Assembly (NCBI RefSeq): GCF_004123295.1
Contig: NZ_SDMK01000002.1
Location: 826,784 to 890,783 of the forward strand
Direction of reading: 5' to 3'
Length of the DNA: 64,000 nucleotides
Source: Silvibacterium dinghuense
GTDB lineage: Bacteria; Acidobacteriota; Terriglobia; Terriglobales; Acidobacteriaceae
Part shown: piece by piece, positions 8,941-17,229 of the stretch
How positions within the stretch are numbered: the first letter of the stretch is position 1
How the letters are laid out: each line of letters opens with the position of its first letter
Notes under the pieces: model-generated
Seen by the model: only the letters and a program-made list of their open reading frames with translations
Told to the model about the DNA's origin: nothing
Database searches by the model: none
Position numbers and translations under genes: made by a program

Positions 8941-10407
8941 ATGGTACGAGGGAAACGGTTTTTTCTGGCGCGGGCGCTGCCCGCTGTAGCGCTGTGCACG
9001 TGGCTGGCGGGCAGCGCATCGATGCAGGCGCAGGCTCCGACCCCGCTCGATGCGGGCACGCGCAAGCTCGCGCATGACATCTTCCAGCAATTGATCGAGA
9101 TCAACACGACAGACTCGGTGGGCAACGTAACCACCGCCTCGAAGGCCATGCAACAGCGCCTGCTCGACGCGGGCTTTTCAAAAGACGACATGTTCCTCGG
9201 CGGCCCGAACGAGCGCAAAGAAAACCTCGTAGTGCGCTATCACGGCAGCGGCAAGAAGAAGCCGATTCTCTTCATCGGGCACCTCGACGTGGTCGAAGCC
9301 AAGCGCAGCGACTGGACTACCGATCCTTTCCAGTTTGTCGAAAAGGACGGCTTCTATTACGGACGCGGCACGCAGGATATGAAGGAGAGCGACGCTATCC
9401 TGGTAACGACCTTCATCCGTCTGAAGCAGGCGGGCTATGTGCCGGACCGCGACCTCATCCTGGCCCTGACCGCCGATGAAGAAGGCGGCAAGTCAAACGG
9501 CGTTGATTGGCTGGTGAAGCATCATCGCGACCTCATCGATGCTGAGTATGTACTCAACCCGGATGGCGGTGGCACGGATCTCGACCACGGCAAGCCGGTC
9601 TCGGTCGATATCGACGCGACCGAAAAGCTCTACGGCGACTATCAGCTGAGCGTGACCAATCCCGGGGGCCACAGCTCCCTGCCTGTGCCCGACAATGCGA
9701 TCTACCACCTTGCCGGAGCCCTCACCAACCTGCAGCATTATCAGTTTCCGTTCGAGCTCAATGCCGTCACGCGCGCTTATTTTCAAAAGCTGAGTACGCT
9801 CGAGCAAGGTCAGAAGGCCGCCGACCTCAAGGCCATGCTTGCCACTCCACCCGATACCGCGGCCATCGATCGCCTCTCCGCACAAAGCCCGGAGTGGAAC
9901 TCGATGATGCACACCACCTGCGTCGCTACACGCCTCGAAGCGGGCCATGCCAACAATGCACTGCCGCAACTGGCGCAGGCGAACGTCAACTGCCGCATCC
10001 TGCCCGGCTACACACTCGAAGACATCCGCCAGCAGCTCATCCACATCTTCAACGATCCAAAAGTGACGGTGCGCTATGTGGACGACGCTGGGAATGTCTA
10101 CGAGCACGCTCCAGACCGGAAGCAGCTGCCGCCTGCGGCGATCCATCCTGAAGTGATGTCTGCCATGGAGAAGCTGTCCGCCTCATTCTGGCCCGGAGCA
10201 CCGGTCATTCCCACGATGGCGACCGGCGCCTCCGACGGCGTCTACACCATGGCTGCCGGATTACCGACCTATGCCGTCTCCGGCATCGCTCTCGAAACGA
10301 ACGATGTCCGCGCACACGGGCAGGATGAGCGCCTGCCAGTCGAAGCCTACTATCGGGGCGTCGATTTTTACTATCAGCTGGTCAAGATGCTGACCAGCGG
10401 AGAATAA
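8941..10407 (+). CDS. M20 family metallopeptidase, secreted
   Basis: Predicted di-zinc amidohydrolase or carboxypeptidase of family M20. A signal peptide ends near AQAPTPL (~residue 30). Metal-binding motifs are visible: FIGHLDVVEA (His, then catalytic Asp), YGRGTQDMKES (bridging Asp), TADEEGG (catalytic Glu and ligand Glu), a later Asp in LNPDGGG, and a C-terminal His. The inserted dimerisation/lid domain occupies ~200-350. Length 488 aa. It is divergent from the S9 gene, with both promoters in the 106-bp gap, and is closed by a hairpin at 10433. It is likely part of the extracellular peptide-scavenging set in this region. Confidence 0.92.
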   Translation: MVRGKRFFLARALPAVALCTWLAGSASMQAQAPTPLDAGTRKLAHDIFQQLIEINTTDSVGNVTTASKAMQQRLLDAGFSKDDMFLGGPNERKENLVVRYHGSGKKKPILFIGHLDVVEAKRSDWTTDPFQFVEKDGFYYGRGTQDMKESDAILVTTFIRLKQAGYVPDRDLILALTADEEGGKSNGVDWLVKHHRDLIDAEYVLNPDGGGTDLDHGKPVSVDIDATEKLYGDYQLSVTNPGGHSSLPVPDNAIYHLAGALTNLQHYQFPFELNAVTRAYFQKLSTLEQGQKAADLKAMLATPPDTAAIDRLSAQSPEWNSMMHTTCVATRLEAGHANNALPQLAQANVNCRILPGYTLEDIRQQLIHIFNDPKVTVRYVDDAGNVYEHAPDRKQLPPAAIHPEVMSAMEKLSASFWPGAPVIPTMATGASDGVYTMAAGLPTYAVSGIALETNDVRAHGQDERLPVEAYYRGVDFYYQLVKMLTSGE

Positions 10408-10432
10408 CTATCCGTTACAGTGACAGATACAG

Positions 10433-10454
10433 AAGGCCGCCCTCAGGCGGCCTT
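10433..10454. terminator. Hairpin terminator between M20 and RibD-like genes
   Basis: 9-bp stem AAGGCCGCC / GGCGGCCTT with a CTCA loop, then TT; serves the M20 gene and probably the convergent reductase gene. Confidence 0.7.
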
Positions 10455-10470
10455 TTCTGCTACGCACGCC

Positions 10471-11115
10471 TCAGCTCTTCTTCAGAACCATGTGCGTGGC
10501 ATTTTCTCCAGGAAATGCCTCCACTTGCCCGAATCCCAGCTGCGGCAGGTTCAGTCCCCCAAAGAGATGCTCTCCTTCGCCTAAAAGAACGGGCGAGAGC
10601 ACCAGGTGCATCTCGTCGATCGCGCCCATTCGCAGATACCCGCGAATGGTGGAAACACCCCCACCAATGCGCACATCCTTTCCGTTGGCGGCCTCTCTTG
10701 CCTGCTCAAGCGCAGACTGCAGGCCGTCTGTAACGAAATAGAAAGTTGTGCCACCGTTCATCACCAGCGGGGCACGGGCATAATGCGTCAAAACGAAGAC
10801 CGGCGTGTGATAGGGCGGCGTATCTCCCCACCAGCCCTTCCAGGACTCATCTCCCCATGTGCCGCGGATCGGGCCAAACATGTTGCGGCCGAGAATCCAT
10901 GCCCCAACGTTCTCAAAAGCGCGGGATGCAAAGTCATTGTCGACTCCGGCCGCTCCTCCACTCTGACCATGCATGGCCTGAAAAACCTTTGTCTCAAAGA
11001 ACCAGCGCATGATCTCGAGCCCCCGCACTCCGATGGGATTCTCCAGATCCTGATGCAGTCCGGCTCCGTAGCCGTCAAGCGAAAGAGAAAATCCCGCGAC
11101 TCTGACTTTTCCCAT
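10471..11115 (-). CDS. RibD C-terminal/dihydrofolate-reductase-fold protein
   Basis: NADPH-dependent reductase fold as in RibD C-terminal and bacterial DHFR-like proteins. Visible motifs: VAGFSLSLDGYGAG at the N-terminus, RNMFGPIRG, the GGTTFYFVTDG segment, VRIGGGVSTIRGYL (nucleotide-binding loop) and MHLVLSPVLLGEGEHLFGGL at the C-terminus. The start at 11115 is chosen because GGAGG lies 4 nt before that ATG; an upstream in-frame ATG would add six residues. Solitary proteins of this family are not part of riboflavin operons and their substrate is unknown; nothing nearby suggests one. Confidence 0.85.
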   Translation of the reverse strand: MGKVRVAGFSLSLDGYGAGLHQDLENPIGVRGLEIMRWFFETKVFQAMHGQSGGAAGVDNDFASRAFENVGAWILGRNMFGPIRGTWGDESWKGWWGDTPPYHTPVFVLTHYARAPLVMNGGTTFYFVTDGLQSALEQAREAANGKDVRIGGGVSTIRGYLRMGAIDEMHLVLSPVLLGEGEHLFGGLNLPQLGFGQVEAFPGENATHMVLKKS

Positions 11116-11174
11116 GCTGCCTCCGCTGGCCATTTTATGCTGATGCAGAAGGCAAACAGTGAATCGCGACGACG

Positions 11175-11843
11175 CTACTTCCCTGTGTAGTTCTTGAAAA
11201 GCTCGGGAAACTGTTCCTTGAGCGCTTCAATCCTGGGGCGATCGCAGACCTGGATATAGGGATTGTCCGGATTGTGCAGCGCGTAGTCCTGGTGATAAGC
11301 CTCAGCCGTGTAAAAGGCCTTGAGCGGAACCACCTGCGTCACAATCGGCTTTGGAAAGACATGCTGTGCGTCGAGCTGCGCGATGTAGGCATCGGCAAGG
11401 TGGTGCTGCTGCTCATCCGCATAGAAGATCACCGAACGGTAGGAAGTGCCGATATCCGGCCCCTGGCGATTCAGCTGTGTCGGATCATGCGCGACCGAGA
11501 AAAAAATACGTAACAGTTGCCCGTACGTTATCTTTGCCGGGTCGTAGATGACCTTCACCGACTCCGCGTGGCCGGTCGTCTCCGAGGAGACTTGATCGTA
11601 AGTCGCCGTTGCAGCCGAACCTCCGGAGTAGCCGACGGTGGTATCGAGCACTCCCTTCACCCGCTCAAAGACTGACTGCGTACCCCAGAAACATCCCCCA
11701 GCGAAAACCGCAGTCGCGCGACCGGAGTGAGCTGCGAGGCTCGCATCGGCCTGGAGAGGAGGAATCGGAGGATGGGTGGCAGCACCGGCGCATCCAGCGA
11801 AAAGAAGCGCGGCGAACAGCGGCAGAATTCGAATCGATCTCAT
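11175..11843 (-). CDS. msrA: Peptide-methionine (S)-S-oxide reductase MsrA, lipoprotein form
   Basis: Repairs methionine-S-sulfoxide in oxidised proteins. The catalytic Cys51 lies in the canonical AVFAGGCFWGTQ motif; GYSGG, the ETTGHAESVKV segment and FFSVAHDPTQLNRQG are all MsrA signatures. The start at 11843 gives a lipoprotein signal (RILPLFAALLFAGC, Cys18), so the enzyme is probably anchored in the envelope; a longer reading would place a charged, non-signal stretch ahead of it. Length 222 aa. The resolving cysteine may be in the C-terminal IQVCDRPR segment. It lies 82 bp downstream of ccmD on the same strand and may belong to that transcript. Confidence 0.93.
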   Translation of the reverse strand: MRSIRILPLFAALLFAGCAGAATHPPIPPLQADASLAAHSGRATAVFAGGCFWGTQSVFERVKGVLDTTVGYSGGSAATATYDQVSSETTGHAESVKVIYDPAKITYGQLLRIFFSVAHDPTQLNRQGPDIGTSYRSVIFYADEQQHHLADAYIAQLDAQHVFPKPIVTQVVPLKAFYTAEAYHQDYALHNPDNPYIQVCDRPRIEALKEQFPELFKNYTGK

Positions 11844-11925
11844 CAGCAAAGAGCCCTCTGAGCGATAGGACGCACAATCCCGGCGGCGGTTACAGACTGC
11901 CCATGGCACGGTGAACCGCTGCGAA

Positions 11926-12042
11926 CTACTTGGTATTGCGCCACTTCCAGGCGACAAAGGCGAAGTAGGCCAACTGCACGGCCCAGGTGACGATATATGC
12001 AGCCACCAGATGGCGGTGAAAGAGTGCGTTCATATCGTTCAT
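11926..12042 (-). CDS. ccmD: CcmD-like small heme-exporter subunit (38 aa)
   Basis: A 38-codon gene that begins inside the ccmC stop codon (ATGA overlap), so translation is coupled. The product has one transmembrane helix (about residues 12-30, HLVAAYIVTWAVQLAYFAFV) followed by a short basic tail WKWRNTK, the topology expected of CcmD, which helps release holo-CcmE from the CcmABC exporter. The call rests on position and topology; CcmD proteins are too short and variable for a motif. Confidence 0.75.
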   Translation of the reverse strand: MNDMNALFHRHLVAAYIVTWAVQLAYFAFVAWKWRNTK

Positions 12043-12743
12043 GCGGCCTCCAGAGCTGCCACCGCGGCAGATTCCGCTCCACGCTGGGCGCGAATTTCAG
12101 CGGCGTATCGCAGGCTGACGATCAGGCATCCCCACATGATCCATCCGGCCATGTTCCAGAAGAGCGCGGGAAGCATGCTCGGGTCCAAACCCGTATTCGG
12201 CCCACCAAAAAAGACAGGCGCCGGATGCTGAGTACGGAACCAGCGGGTGGTCATGTAGACGATCGGAATATCCGCATACCCGAAGATCGCCAATACCGCG
12301 GCGAGGGTGCGCATTTCAGGGCCGGAAGCAAAGCGCCGGAGCAGCAGGTAGGCGATGTAAATCAGCCAAAGAATGAGAGTTGTGGTCAGGCGCGCGTCCC
12401 AGGTCCACCAGATGCCCCAGGCCGCCTTGCCCCAGATCGATCCGGTAGCCATGCCGATCAGGCAATACACCACGCCCATCTCGGCTGAAGACACCGCCAG
12501 CGCATCCGCGCGCAAGGCAAGACTGCGGTTACTTTGCCGCACCACGAGATACACGATTGAGCACAAAAGATTGATGGCAAAGAAGATCGCCATACCGCAC
12601 CAGGTGGGCACGTGATAGTAGAGGATGCGCGAAAGATCGCCCTGATCGCGATCCGCGGGAACTACATACATCGCTACCCGGAAGCCATTAGCCAGCACGG
12701 CCATCGTGACCACGGCCCACACCCAGCGAAACCACTTCATCAT
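12039..12743 (-). CDS. ccmC: Heme exporter/handling protein CcmC
   Basis: Polytopic heme-handling protein that attaches heme to CcmE in cytochrome c System I. Six hydrophobic segments are visible in 234 aa. The tryptophan-rich periplasmic heme motif reads AAWGIWWTWDARLTTT (WGxWWxWD), and conserved histidines flank it (YYHVPTWCGM before it). The start is a double ATG behind GAGGACGG. It overlaps ccmD by 4 bp. A 440-bp segment carrying a small opposite-strand gene separates it from ccmB, so it needs its own promoter. Confidence 0.93.
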   Translation of the reverse strand: MMKWFRWVWAVVTMAVLANGFRVAMYVVPADRDQGDLSRILYYHVPTWCGMAIFFAINLLCSIVYLVVRQSNRSLALRADALAVSSAEMGVVYCLIGMATGSIWGKAAWGIWWTWDARLTTTLILWLIYIAYLLLRRFASGPEMRTLAAVLAIFGYADIPIVYMTTRWFRTQHPAPVFFGGPNTGLDPSMLPALFWNMAGWIMWGCLIVSLRYAAEIRAQRGAESAAVAALEAA

Positions 12744-12863
12744 CCGTCCTCGAGTGCTTACTTTACAGAGTTTACCGGAACGGCTCAGCGCGCTTGCGCT
12801 TTTATGAAAAACCTGAATTTAGCCCTTTTCAACTCTTCGACGGAAGGAGTAGAAGATTCGGCC

Positions 12864-13076
12864 ATGGCATGGATGACCCTTATTATTGGCGGCATTATCC
12901 TGCTGGCCGGACTCGTCGGTCAGTACGTCTTTCTGCGGCACAGAGATCCCCGGCACCCTCACGATCGTCAGGCGCGGAGGCTGGTGGTCACCATCGGCTC
13001 AGCGGTTGTCGGCCTGTGGCTGGTTGCCTTCTCTGCAGTTCAATTACTTCACCTGCATCACACGGGCCACTGGTAA
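12864..13076 (+). CDS. Small two-helix membrane protein, unknown
   Basis: Predicted 70-aa protein with two transmembrane helices (MTLIIGGIILLAGLVGQYVFL and VTIGSAVVGLWLVAFSAVQLL) joined by a His/Arg-rich loop, with a His-rich tail LHLHHTGHW. The start at 12864 is preceded by GGAAGGAG, 14 nt upstream, which is rather long; an in-frame ATG at 12804 would add 20 polar residues. It sits alone on the plus strand between minus-strand ccmC and ccmB. The histidines could bind metal or heme, but that is speculation. Confidence 0.5.
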   Translation: MAWMTLIIGGIILLAGLVGQYVFLRHRDPRHPHDRQARRLVVTIGSAVVGLWLVAFSAVQLLHLHHTGHW

Positions 13077-13184
13077 ACAGCAAACCGCGGCAAGCCGTTG
13101 CGCTGAAAGAGCTGAGAAGATCAACGAGAGCGTTCTACGCGGGGATTGCCGCGGGTTTGCTTTAAAACATCAAGCAGGAAGAAC

Positions 13185-13859
13185 TTAATCCTCAGCCTGG
13201 AGGATGGTTTCAAACAGCATCACACTGAGCAGCGTGAAGATCATGTCGTAACCGACAAGAATTTTGATCCAGAGTGATGGGTCTGTTTCTCCGCTCAGGA
13301 TCGCGCTGATCGCCTGCACCATGGCCAGCAACGCCGGCAGGAAGATCGGAAAGAGGATCAGCGGCAGCAGAAGTTCCCGATTGCGCGCTCGAATCGAGAG
13401 CGCAGCAAAGAATGTGCCGTTCACCAGGATGGCCCAGGTGCCAAGCGGCACCGCGAGCAGCAGCAGCCACGTCTGCCCCAGCGCATGCAGGTTGTAGAAA
13501 ATCACGAACAGCGGCGCCAGCACTGCTTCCACCACTGAGACAAACAGAAAGTTCGCGATGACCTTGCCCAGAAAGAGCGACCCGGCAGGCGCCGGTGCCA
13601 TGCGGTGCGCTTCGAGCACGTTGTGCCGCAGCTCCCGCGCCCAGGTCTGATTCAACGCGCTCACCGCCGCAAACAGAATCGCCACGCAGAGCACGGGCGA
13701 GGCAATCTGCCGCGCGAAGGAACGCGTCGGATCGAAGGCCAGCGAGAAGATGACCACCACCAACAGTGCGAAAAACAGCATGGAGTTAATCGCATCGCGC
13801 GACCGCCACTCCAGGCGCAGGTCCTTGCGCAGGTGGATGAGGAACCAGGGCTGCTTCAC
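13185..13859 (-). CDS. ccmB: Heme exporter permease CcmB
   Basis: Membrane subunit of the CcmAB ATP-driven complex. The 224-aa product has six hydrophobic segments and the family's starting pattern (LIHLRKDLRLEWRSRDAINSMLFFALLVV). The ALNQTWARELRHNVLEAHRMAPAPAGSLFLGK cytoplasmic coupling region and LPLILFPIFLPALLAMVQA are typical of CcmB. The start codon overlaps the ybaK stop by 4 bp (ATGA), so it is translationally coupled to that gene, and through it to ccmA. Confidence 0.9.
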   Translation of the reverse strand: MKQPWFLIHLRKDLRLEWRSRDAINSMLFFALLVVVIFSLAFDPTRSFARQIASPVLCVAILFAAVSALNQTWARELRHNVLEAHRMAPAPAGSLFLGKVIANFLFVSVVEAVLAPLFVIFYNLHALGQTWLLLLAVPLGTWAILVNGTFFAALSIRARNRELLLPLILFPIFLPALLAMVQAISAILSGETDPSLWIKILVGYDMIFTLLSVMLFETILQAED

Positions 13860-14368
13860 GCCCAGCTTCCTCCTGCAGGCTGCGGGTCTTTGGTGATGCC
13901 TGCGATCTCGGCTCCGAGAGCACGCGCATTCGCAGCACGCAGGTAGTCTTCCGGCGAAAGAAGCATCTGCAGTCCGCGTGTACCGGCTGAAACCGAGATG
14001 ACGTCGAAGAGCTCCAGCGTCTCGTCGACATACGCCGCATAATCCTTGCGCGCGCCGAAAATCGTGACGCCGCCGCGAATGTAGCCAGTGAGTGGTTCGA
14101 CCTCTTTCAACCCCACCATCTCGGCCTTGCGCGCCCCCGCGGCACGGGCCAGCTTCTTGAAATCCAGCTCCTCATTGCCGGGAACGACGGCAAAGACATG
14201 CTCGCGCTCACCGGTCATGCATAGCAGGGTCTTGAACACCTGCTCCGGCGGCAAACCAATCTTCTCCGCAACCACAATGGCCGAAAACTCCTCCGGCGCG
14301 ACCTGGTATTCGCGGAGCTCGTAAGGAATCTTCAAGGAGTCGAGAAAGCGCGCAGCATTCGTTTTCAT
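13856..14368 (-). CDS. ybaK: YbaK/EbsC family Cys-tRNA(Pro) deacylase-like protein
   Basis: Member of the trans-editing family that hydrolyses mischarged aminoacyl-tRNA, classically Cys-tRNA(Pro). The length (170 aa) is that of stand-alone YbaK. Family motifs are visible: IPYELREYQ, the IGLPPEQVFKTLL segment, FAVVPGNEELDFKKLA with the catalytic-pocket Lys, the GYIRGGVTIFGARK loop, and SAGTRGLQMLLSPEDYL. The gene is wedged between ccmA (2-bp gap) and ccmB (4-bp overlap). Nothing in the family ties it to heme export; editing of cysteine charging could indirectly suit a c-type cytochrome locus, but that is inference. Confidence 0.9.
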   Translation of the reverse strand: MKTNAARFLDSLKIPYELREYQVAPEEFSAIVVAEKIGLPPEQVFKTLLCMTGEREHVFAVVPGNEELDFKKLARAAGARKAEMVGLKEVEPLTGYIRGGVTIFGARKDYAAYVDETLELFDVISVSAGTRGLQMLLSPEDYLRAANARALGAEIAGITKDPQPAGGSWA

Positions 14369-14370
14369 AT

Positions 14371-15066
14371 CTATATATGAGCTTCAGTGTTTCTCGTGTG
14401 CAGGCGCCCGTTCGCCGCTCCGGCAAGCAGCGATGCCACGCGGCCAGCCTGTAGTGTAAGCAGAAAATCAGCCACCGGCTCAGCCAGCTCACGCTGGTGC
14501 GTCGTCAGCAGGATCGTCTTGCCCGCGGCACGCAGCCCCGCGACGAGAGCCAGCATCTGGCGGGCACTGGCCGCATCCATATTCGAAAAGGGTTCGTCGA
14601 GCAGAAGCAGCTCGGGTTTGGACAAGAGCACACGGGCCAGCGACGCACGCTGCCGCATGCCCTGCGAGAACTGGCCGACCGCACGTGGAAGCGCCGGATC
14701 AAGTCCGACGGCGCGCAGAGCCTCCTCAGGAGCGAGGCAGGCCTGCTCGCGATACAGGCTGGCAAAGTATTGCATGTTTTCAAGCGCAGTGAGTTCTTCG
14801 TAGAGCATCGGCGCATGGCTCATGTAGCCAATGGAGTGACGGGCCGCGGCCGGCGGCTGCACAGCCGCATCGCGCACAATATGGACCGAGCCATAGGTAG
14901 GCCGCAGCAGCCCCGCAACCATGCGCAGGAGCGTCGACTTCCCTGCTCCGTTTTCTCCGAGAAGCACATAGCAGCAGCCAGCCTCGAAGCGCAGCGAGAC
15001 CTTGCGCAGCGCGGCAAAGCTGCCGTAGACCTTGGAAACCTCTTGCAACTCAACCGCGCAGGACAT
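14371..15066 (-). CDS. ccmA: Heme exporter ATP-binding protein CcmA
   Basis: ABC ATPase that powers release of heme-loaded CcmE. All motifs are intact: Walker A GENGAGKST, a Q-loop region, signature FSQGMRQR, Walker B LLLLDEPFSNMD and switch-His TTHQRE. Length 231 aa. It heads the tightly packed ccmA-ybaK-ccmB unit. Its start codon lies in the 3' arm of a 10-bp inverted repeat (15061-15093). The ccmA call over a generic ABC ATPase is based on the coupled ccmB and the nearby ccmC, ccmD and ccmE. Confidence 0.88.
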   Translation of the reverse strand: MSCAVELQEVSKVYGSFAALRKVSLRFEAGCCYVLLGENGAGKSTLLRMVAGLLRPTYGSVHIVRDAAVQPPAAARHSIGYMSHAPMLYEELTALENMQYFASLYREQACLAPEEALRAVGLDPALPRAVGQFSQGMRQRASLARVLLSKPELLLLDEPFSNMDAASARQMLALVAGLRAAGKTILLTTHQRELAEPVADFLLTLQAGRVASLLAGAANGRLHTRNTEAHI

Positions 15067-15093
15067 GCTCTTCGGAGTATACCGAGCATGTCC
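15061..15093 (-). promoter_or_regulatory. Inverted repeat overlapping the ccmA start codon
   Basis: Arms GGACATGCTC and GAGCATGTCC (10/10 bp) are separated by 13 nt. The ATG of ccmA is inside the arm nearest the gene, and TATACT, a good -10 hexamer, sits in the loop on the minus strand. It could act as an operator, as a terminator of the upstream ClC gene, or as a start-codon-masking hairpin. Confidence 0.4.
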
Positions 15094-15126
15094 TGCGCAT
15101 ATCCGTCAGTGCAGGGCTAACTGGCT

Positions 15127-16740
15127 CTATATCCCCACTTCCGGCGGCACATAGCCGAAGAGCCGCAGGCGCTCGCGTTCCCGGCCAATCGACCGCGCTC
15201 TCACGCCGATCAGGTTTCGAAGCGATAACTCCCCGCATACCAGTCCGGTCGCGCGATCCACCACCGCAAGTGTCTCCAACCCTTCGGTCGCCATGATCTC
15301 CGCAGCGCCTCGCGTCGTGGAATCCTCATACGTAAACGCAGTCAGGGTCGAAGCAGGAACAGGAGCCTCCGAATCACGAGGCGACATCACCTCGCGCACC
15401 AGCACCAGTTCCAGCGGATCAACACCGTATTCGCGGCTCAGATGCGTGCCCCGGCGGCCAAGCTTCTCAGTGAGAATCGACCGCGGCATGATGAGCGCCG
15501 TCACCAGGTACGACGCAATGCAGGCCACCGCCAGCGGCAGCAGCGCGGGCAGGCAGTGCGTCACTTCCAGGCTGAAGAGAATCGCAGTAAGAGGAACGCC
15601 CAGTGCACCCGCCAGCATCGCTCCCATGCCGATCAACGCCCAGAATGCCTGCGTCTCAACCGGTGCATGAGCCAGATGTCCAACCAGTGCCCCGACGGCG
15701 CCGCCAATCATGAGCAGCGGCGCGAGCACGCCGCCGGAGGTTCCCGAGCCCAGAGAAACAGCCCACATCAGCGACTTCGCCAGCAGGATACCGACAATCA
15801 GCCCGATGGTCGCATTTCCATGCAGCAGCTCTGCAATGTTGTCGTAGCCGACGCCAAGGCCGCGCGGGAAGAAGAGTCCGCCGATGCCGATGCCGATGCC
15901 GCCGACCGCCGGCCACCACATCCAGTGAAGATGCAGGTGCTCGAAGAGGTCTTCGATGGCATACATCATGCGGCTCATCACCGCGGCAACAAGTCCCACC
16001 ACCGCGCCAAGAAAGAGTGCCCCGACGACAAAGGAAGCGTGCGGTGTGCCGATCCCAACGGGCATCCCAAAGAGCGGCCCTGAACCAAGCCAGTAAGTGC
16101 GAAGCAGCGCGGCGGTCACGCTGGCCATCGCCACAGGAACCAGGCTTCTCGGCCTCCACTCGAAGAGCAGCAGCTCCACGGCCAGCAGAATCGCCGCAAC
16201 CGGCGTGGCAAAGACCGCCGACATGCCCGCCGCTGCTCCGGCAACCAGCAGCGTGGTCCTTTCCGCGTCGGTTACATGCATCCACTGGCCGATCAGCGAC
16301 CCGGCAGCGCCGCCCGTCATAATGATGGGACCTTCCGCGCCGAAGGGTCCGCCCGAACCGATGGCCACGGCCGCAGAAACAGGCTTCAGCAGCGCGATCT
16401 TCGGAGCAACCTTGGCGCGATTCAGCAGGATCGCCTCAATGGCCTCCGGAATGCCGTGTCCGCGGATCTTGTCCGAGCCGAACCGCGCCATCAGGCCGAC
16501 AATCAGTCCTCCGATCACCGGAACAACCACCATCCAGTACCCCAGCGGGCTGCCTGCCGGAGACACCGGAGCGATGCTGAAGCGGTGGTAATAGAACAGG
16601 TTGGTCGAGAATGCGATACAGCGCAGCAGGAAGACGGCCAACAGGGTTGCGATGGCGCCAATGCCAACAGCCACGCCGGAAAGTAACCAGACCCGTTTGT
16701 TGACCGTGAAGTCCCTGAGTATGGATGGTTCTGCTTGCAA
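15127..16740 (-). CDS. ClC family chloride channel/antiporter with C-terminal CBS segment
   Basis: Multi-pass ClC protein. Selectivity-filter motifs appear in order: GHGIPEAIEA (GxGIP), GSGGPFGAEGPI with the gating glutamate (GxEGP) kept, and GSGTSGGVLAPLL (GxFxP variant). The retained glutamate allows either a channel or a Cl-/H+ antiporter. After the membrane domain, residues ~430-537 contain CBS-like sequence (LVREVMSPRDSEAPVPAS). There is no ATG at the 5' end. TTG at 16740 is preferred because AGAGGA lies 5 nt before it; an upstream TTG at 16801-16803 lacks a ribosome-binding site. It lies 74 bp after marR, so it is a likely target of that regulator. Confidence 0.92.
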   Translation of the reverse strand: MQAEPSILRDFTVNKRVWLLSGVAVGIGAIATLLAVFLLRCIAFSTNLFYYHRFSIAPVSPAGSPLGYWMVVVPVIGGLIVGLMARFGSDKIRGHGIPEAIEAILLNRAKVAPKIALLKPVSAAVAIGSGGPFGAEGPIIMTGGAAGSLIGQWMHVTDAERTTLLVAGAAAGMSAVFATPVAAILLAVELLLFEWRPRSLVPVAMASVTAALLRTYWLGSGPLFGMPVGIGTPHASFVVGALFLGAVVGLVAAVMSRMMYAIEDLFEHLHLHWMWWPAVGGIGIGIGGLFFPRGLGVGYDNIAELLHGNATIGLIVGILLAKSLMWAVSLGSGTSGGVLAPLLMIGGAVGALVGHLAHAPVETQAFWALIGMGAMLAGALGVPLTAILFSLEVTHCLPALLPLAVACIASYLVTALIMPRSILTEKLGRRGTHLSREYGVDPLELVLVREVMSPRDSEAPVPASTLTAFTYEDSTTRGAAEIMATEGLETLAVVDRATGLVCGELSLRNLIGVRARSIGRERERLRLFGYVPPEVGI

Positions 16741-16814
16741 GTGTTCCTCTTTTATCTGCGAAATATTTACCGCAAGTCTTATCTGCGGGATACCGGCCCG
16801 CAAACCGTTTACGG

Positions 16815-17228
16815 TTAGGCGTTGCGAATGCGCGTGAGCGCCTGGATCAGGTCCGGCGCCAGCTCGCGGAGCTGCTGTGCATGCACATCGGAGAGCTGAC
16901 GCAGAGCGCGTTGCCCCTGCGCTGTCAGTTCCAGCAGCACGCAGCGGCGATCGGCCGCATCATGCGTTCTGCGCACCAGGCCAGCTGCTTCGCACCGCTT
17001 GCTCAGCTCCACTACGCTGTGGTGCCGAAGCCCCATCATTTCTGCGATATGGCCGACTGTCACCATGGTGCCGTCCGGCGCTCCGGCAATCTGCAGGAGC
17101 ATCTGGTGTTGCTGTGGCTGCAGGCCGGCGGCGGTGGCAGCCTGTTCGCTGAACTGCAGAAACCGCCGGATTTCGCGGCGGAATTTCGCCAGAAGCTGAA
17201 TTTCGTCATGTTCAAGCGCAGTCGTCAT
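16815..17228 (-). CDS. MarR family transcriptional regulator
   Basis: Winged-helix repressor of 137 aa. The DNA-binding region reads TVGHIAEMMGLRHHSVVELSKRCEAAGLVRRTHDAADRR, with the wing Asp-Arg pair (DRRCVLLELTAQG) that marks MarR proteins. Flanking helices form the dimer interface. The start at 17228 is the first ATG after a perfect 16-bp inverted repeat (17230-17266), which ends one base before the start codon and is therefore a probable self-binding operator. No clear Shine-Dalgarno sequence is present. The ClC gene follows on the same strand. Confidence 0.92.
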   Translation of the reverse strand: MTTALEHDEIQLLAKFRREIRRFLQFSEQAATAAGLQPQQHQMLLQIAGAPDGTMVTVGHIAEMMGLRHHSVVELSKRCEAAGLVRRTHDAADRRCVLLELTAQGQRALRQLSDVHAQQLRELAPDLIQALTRIRNA

Positions 17229-17229
17229 C

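Noticed and set aside
11844-11957. N-terminal extension of MsrA
   Set aside because: The extra 38 residues have no signal or conservation pattern and would hide the lipoprotein signal that begins at 11843.
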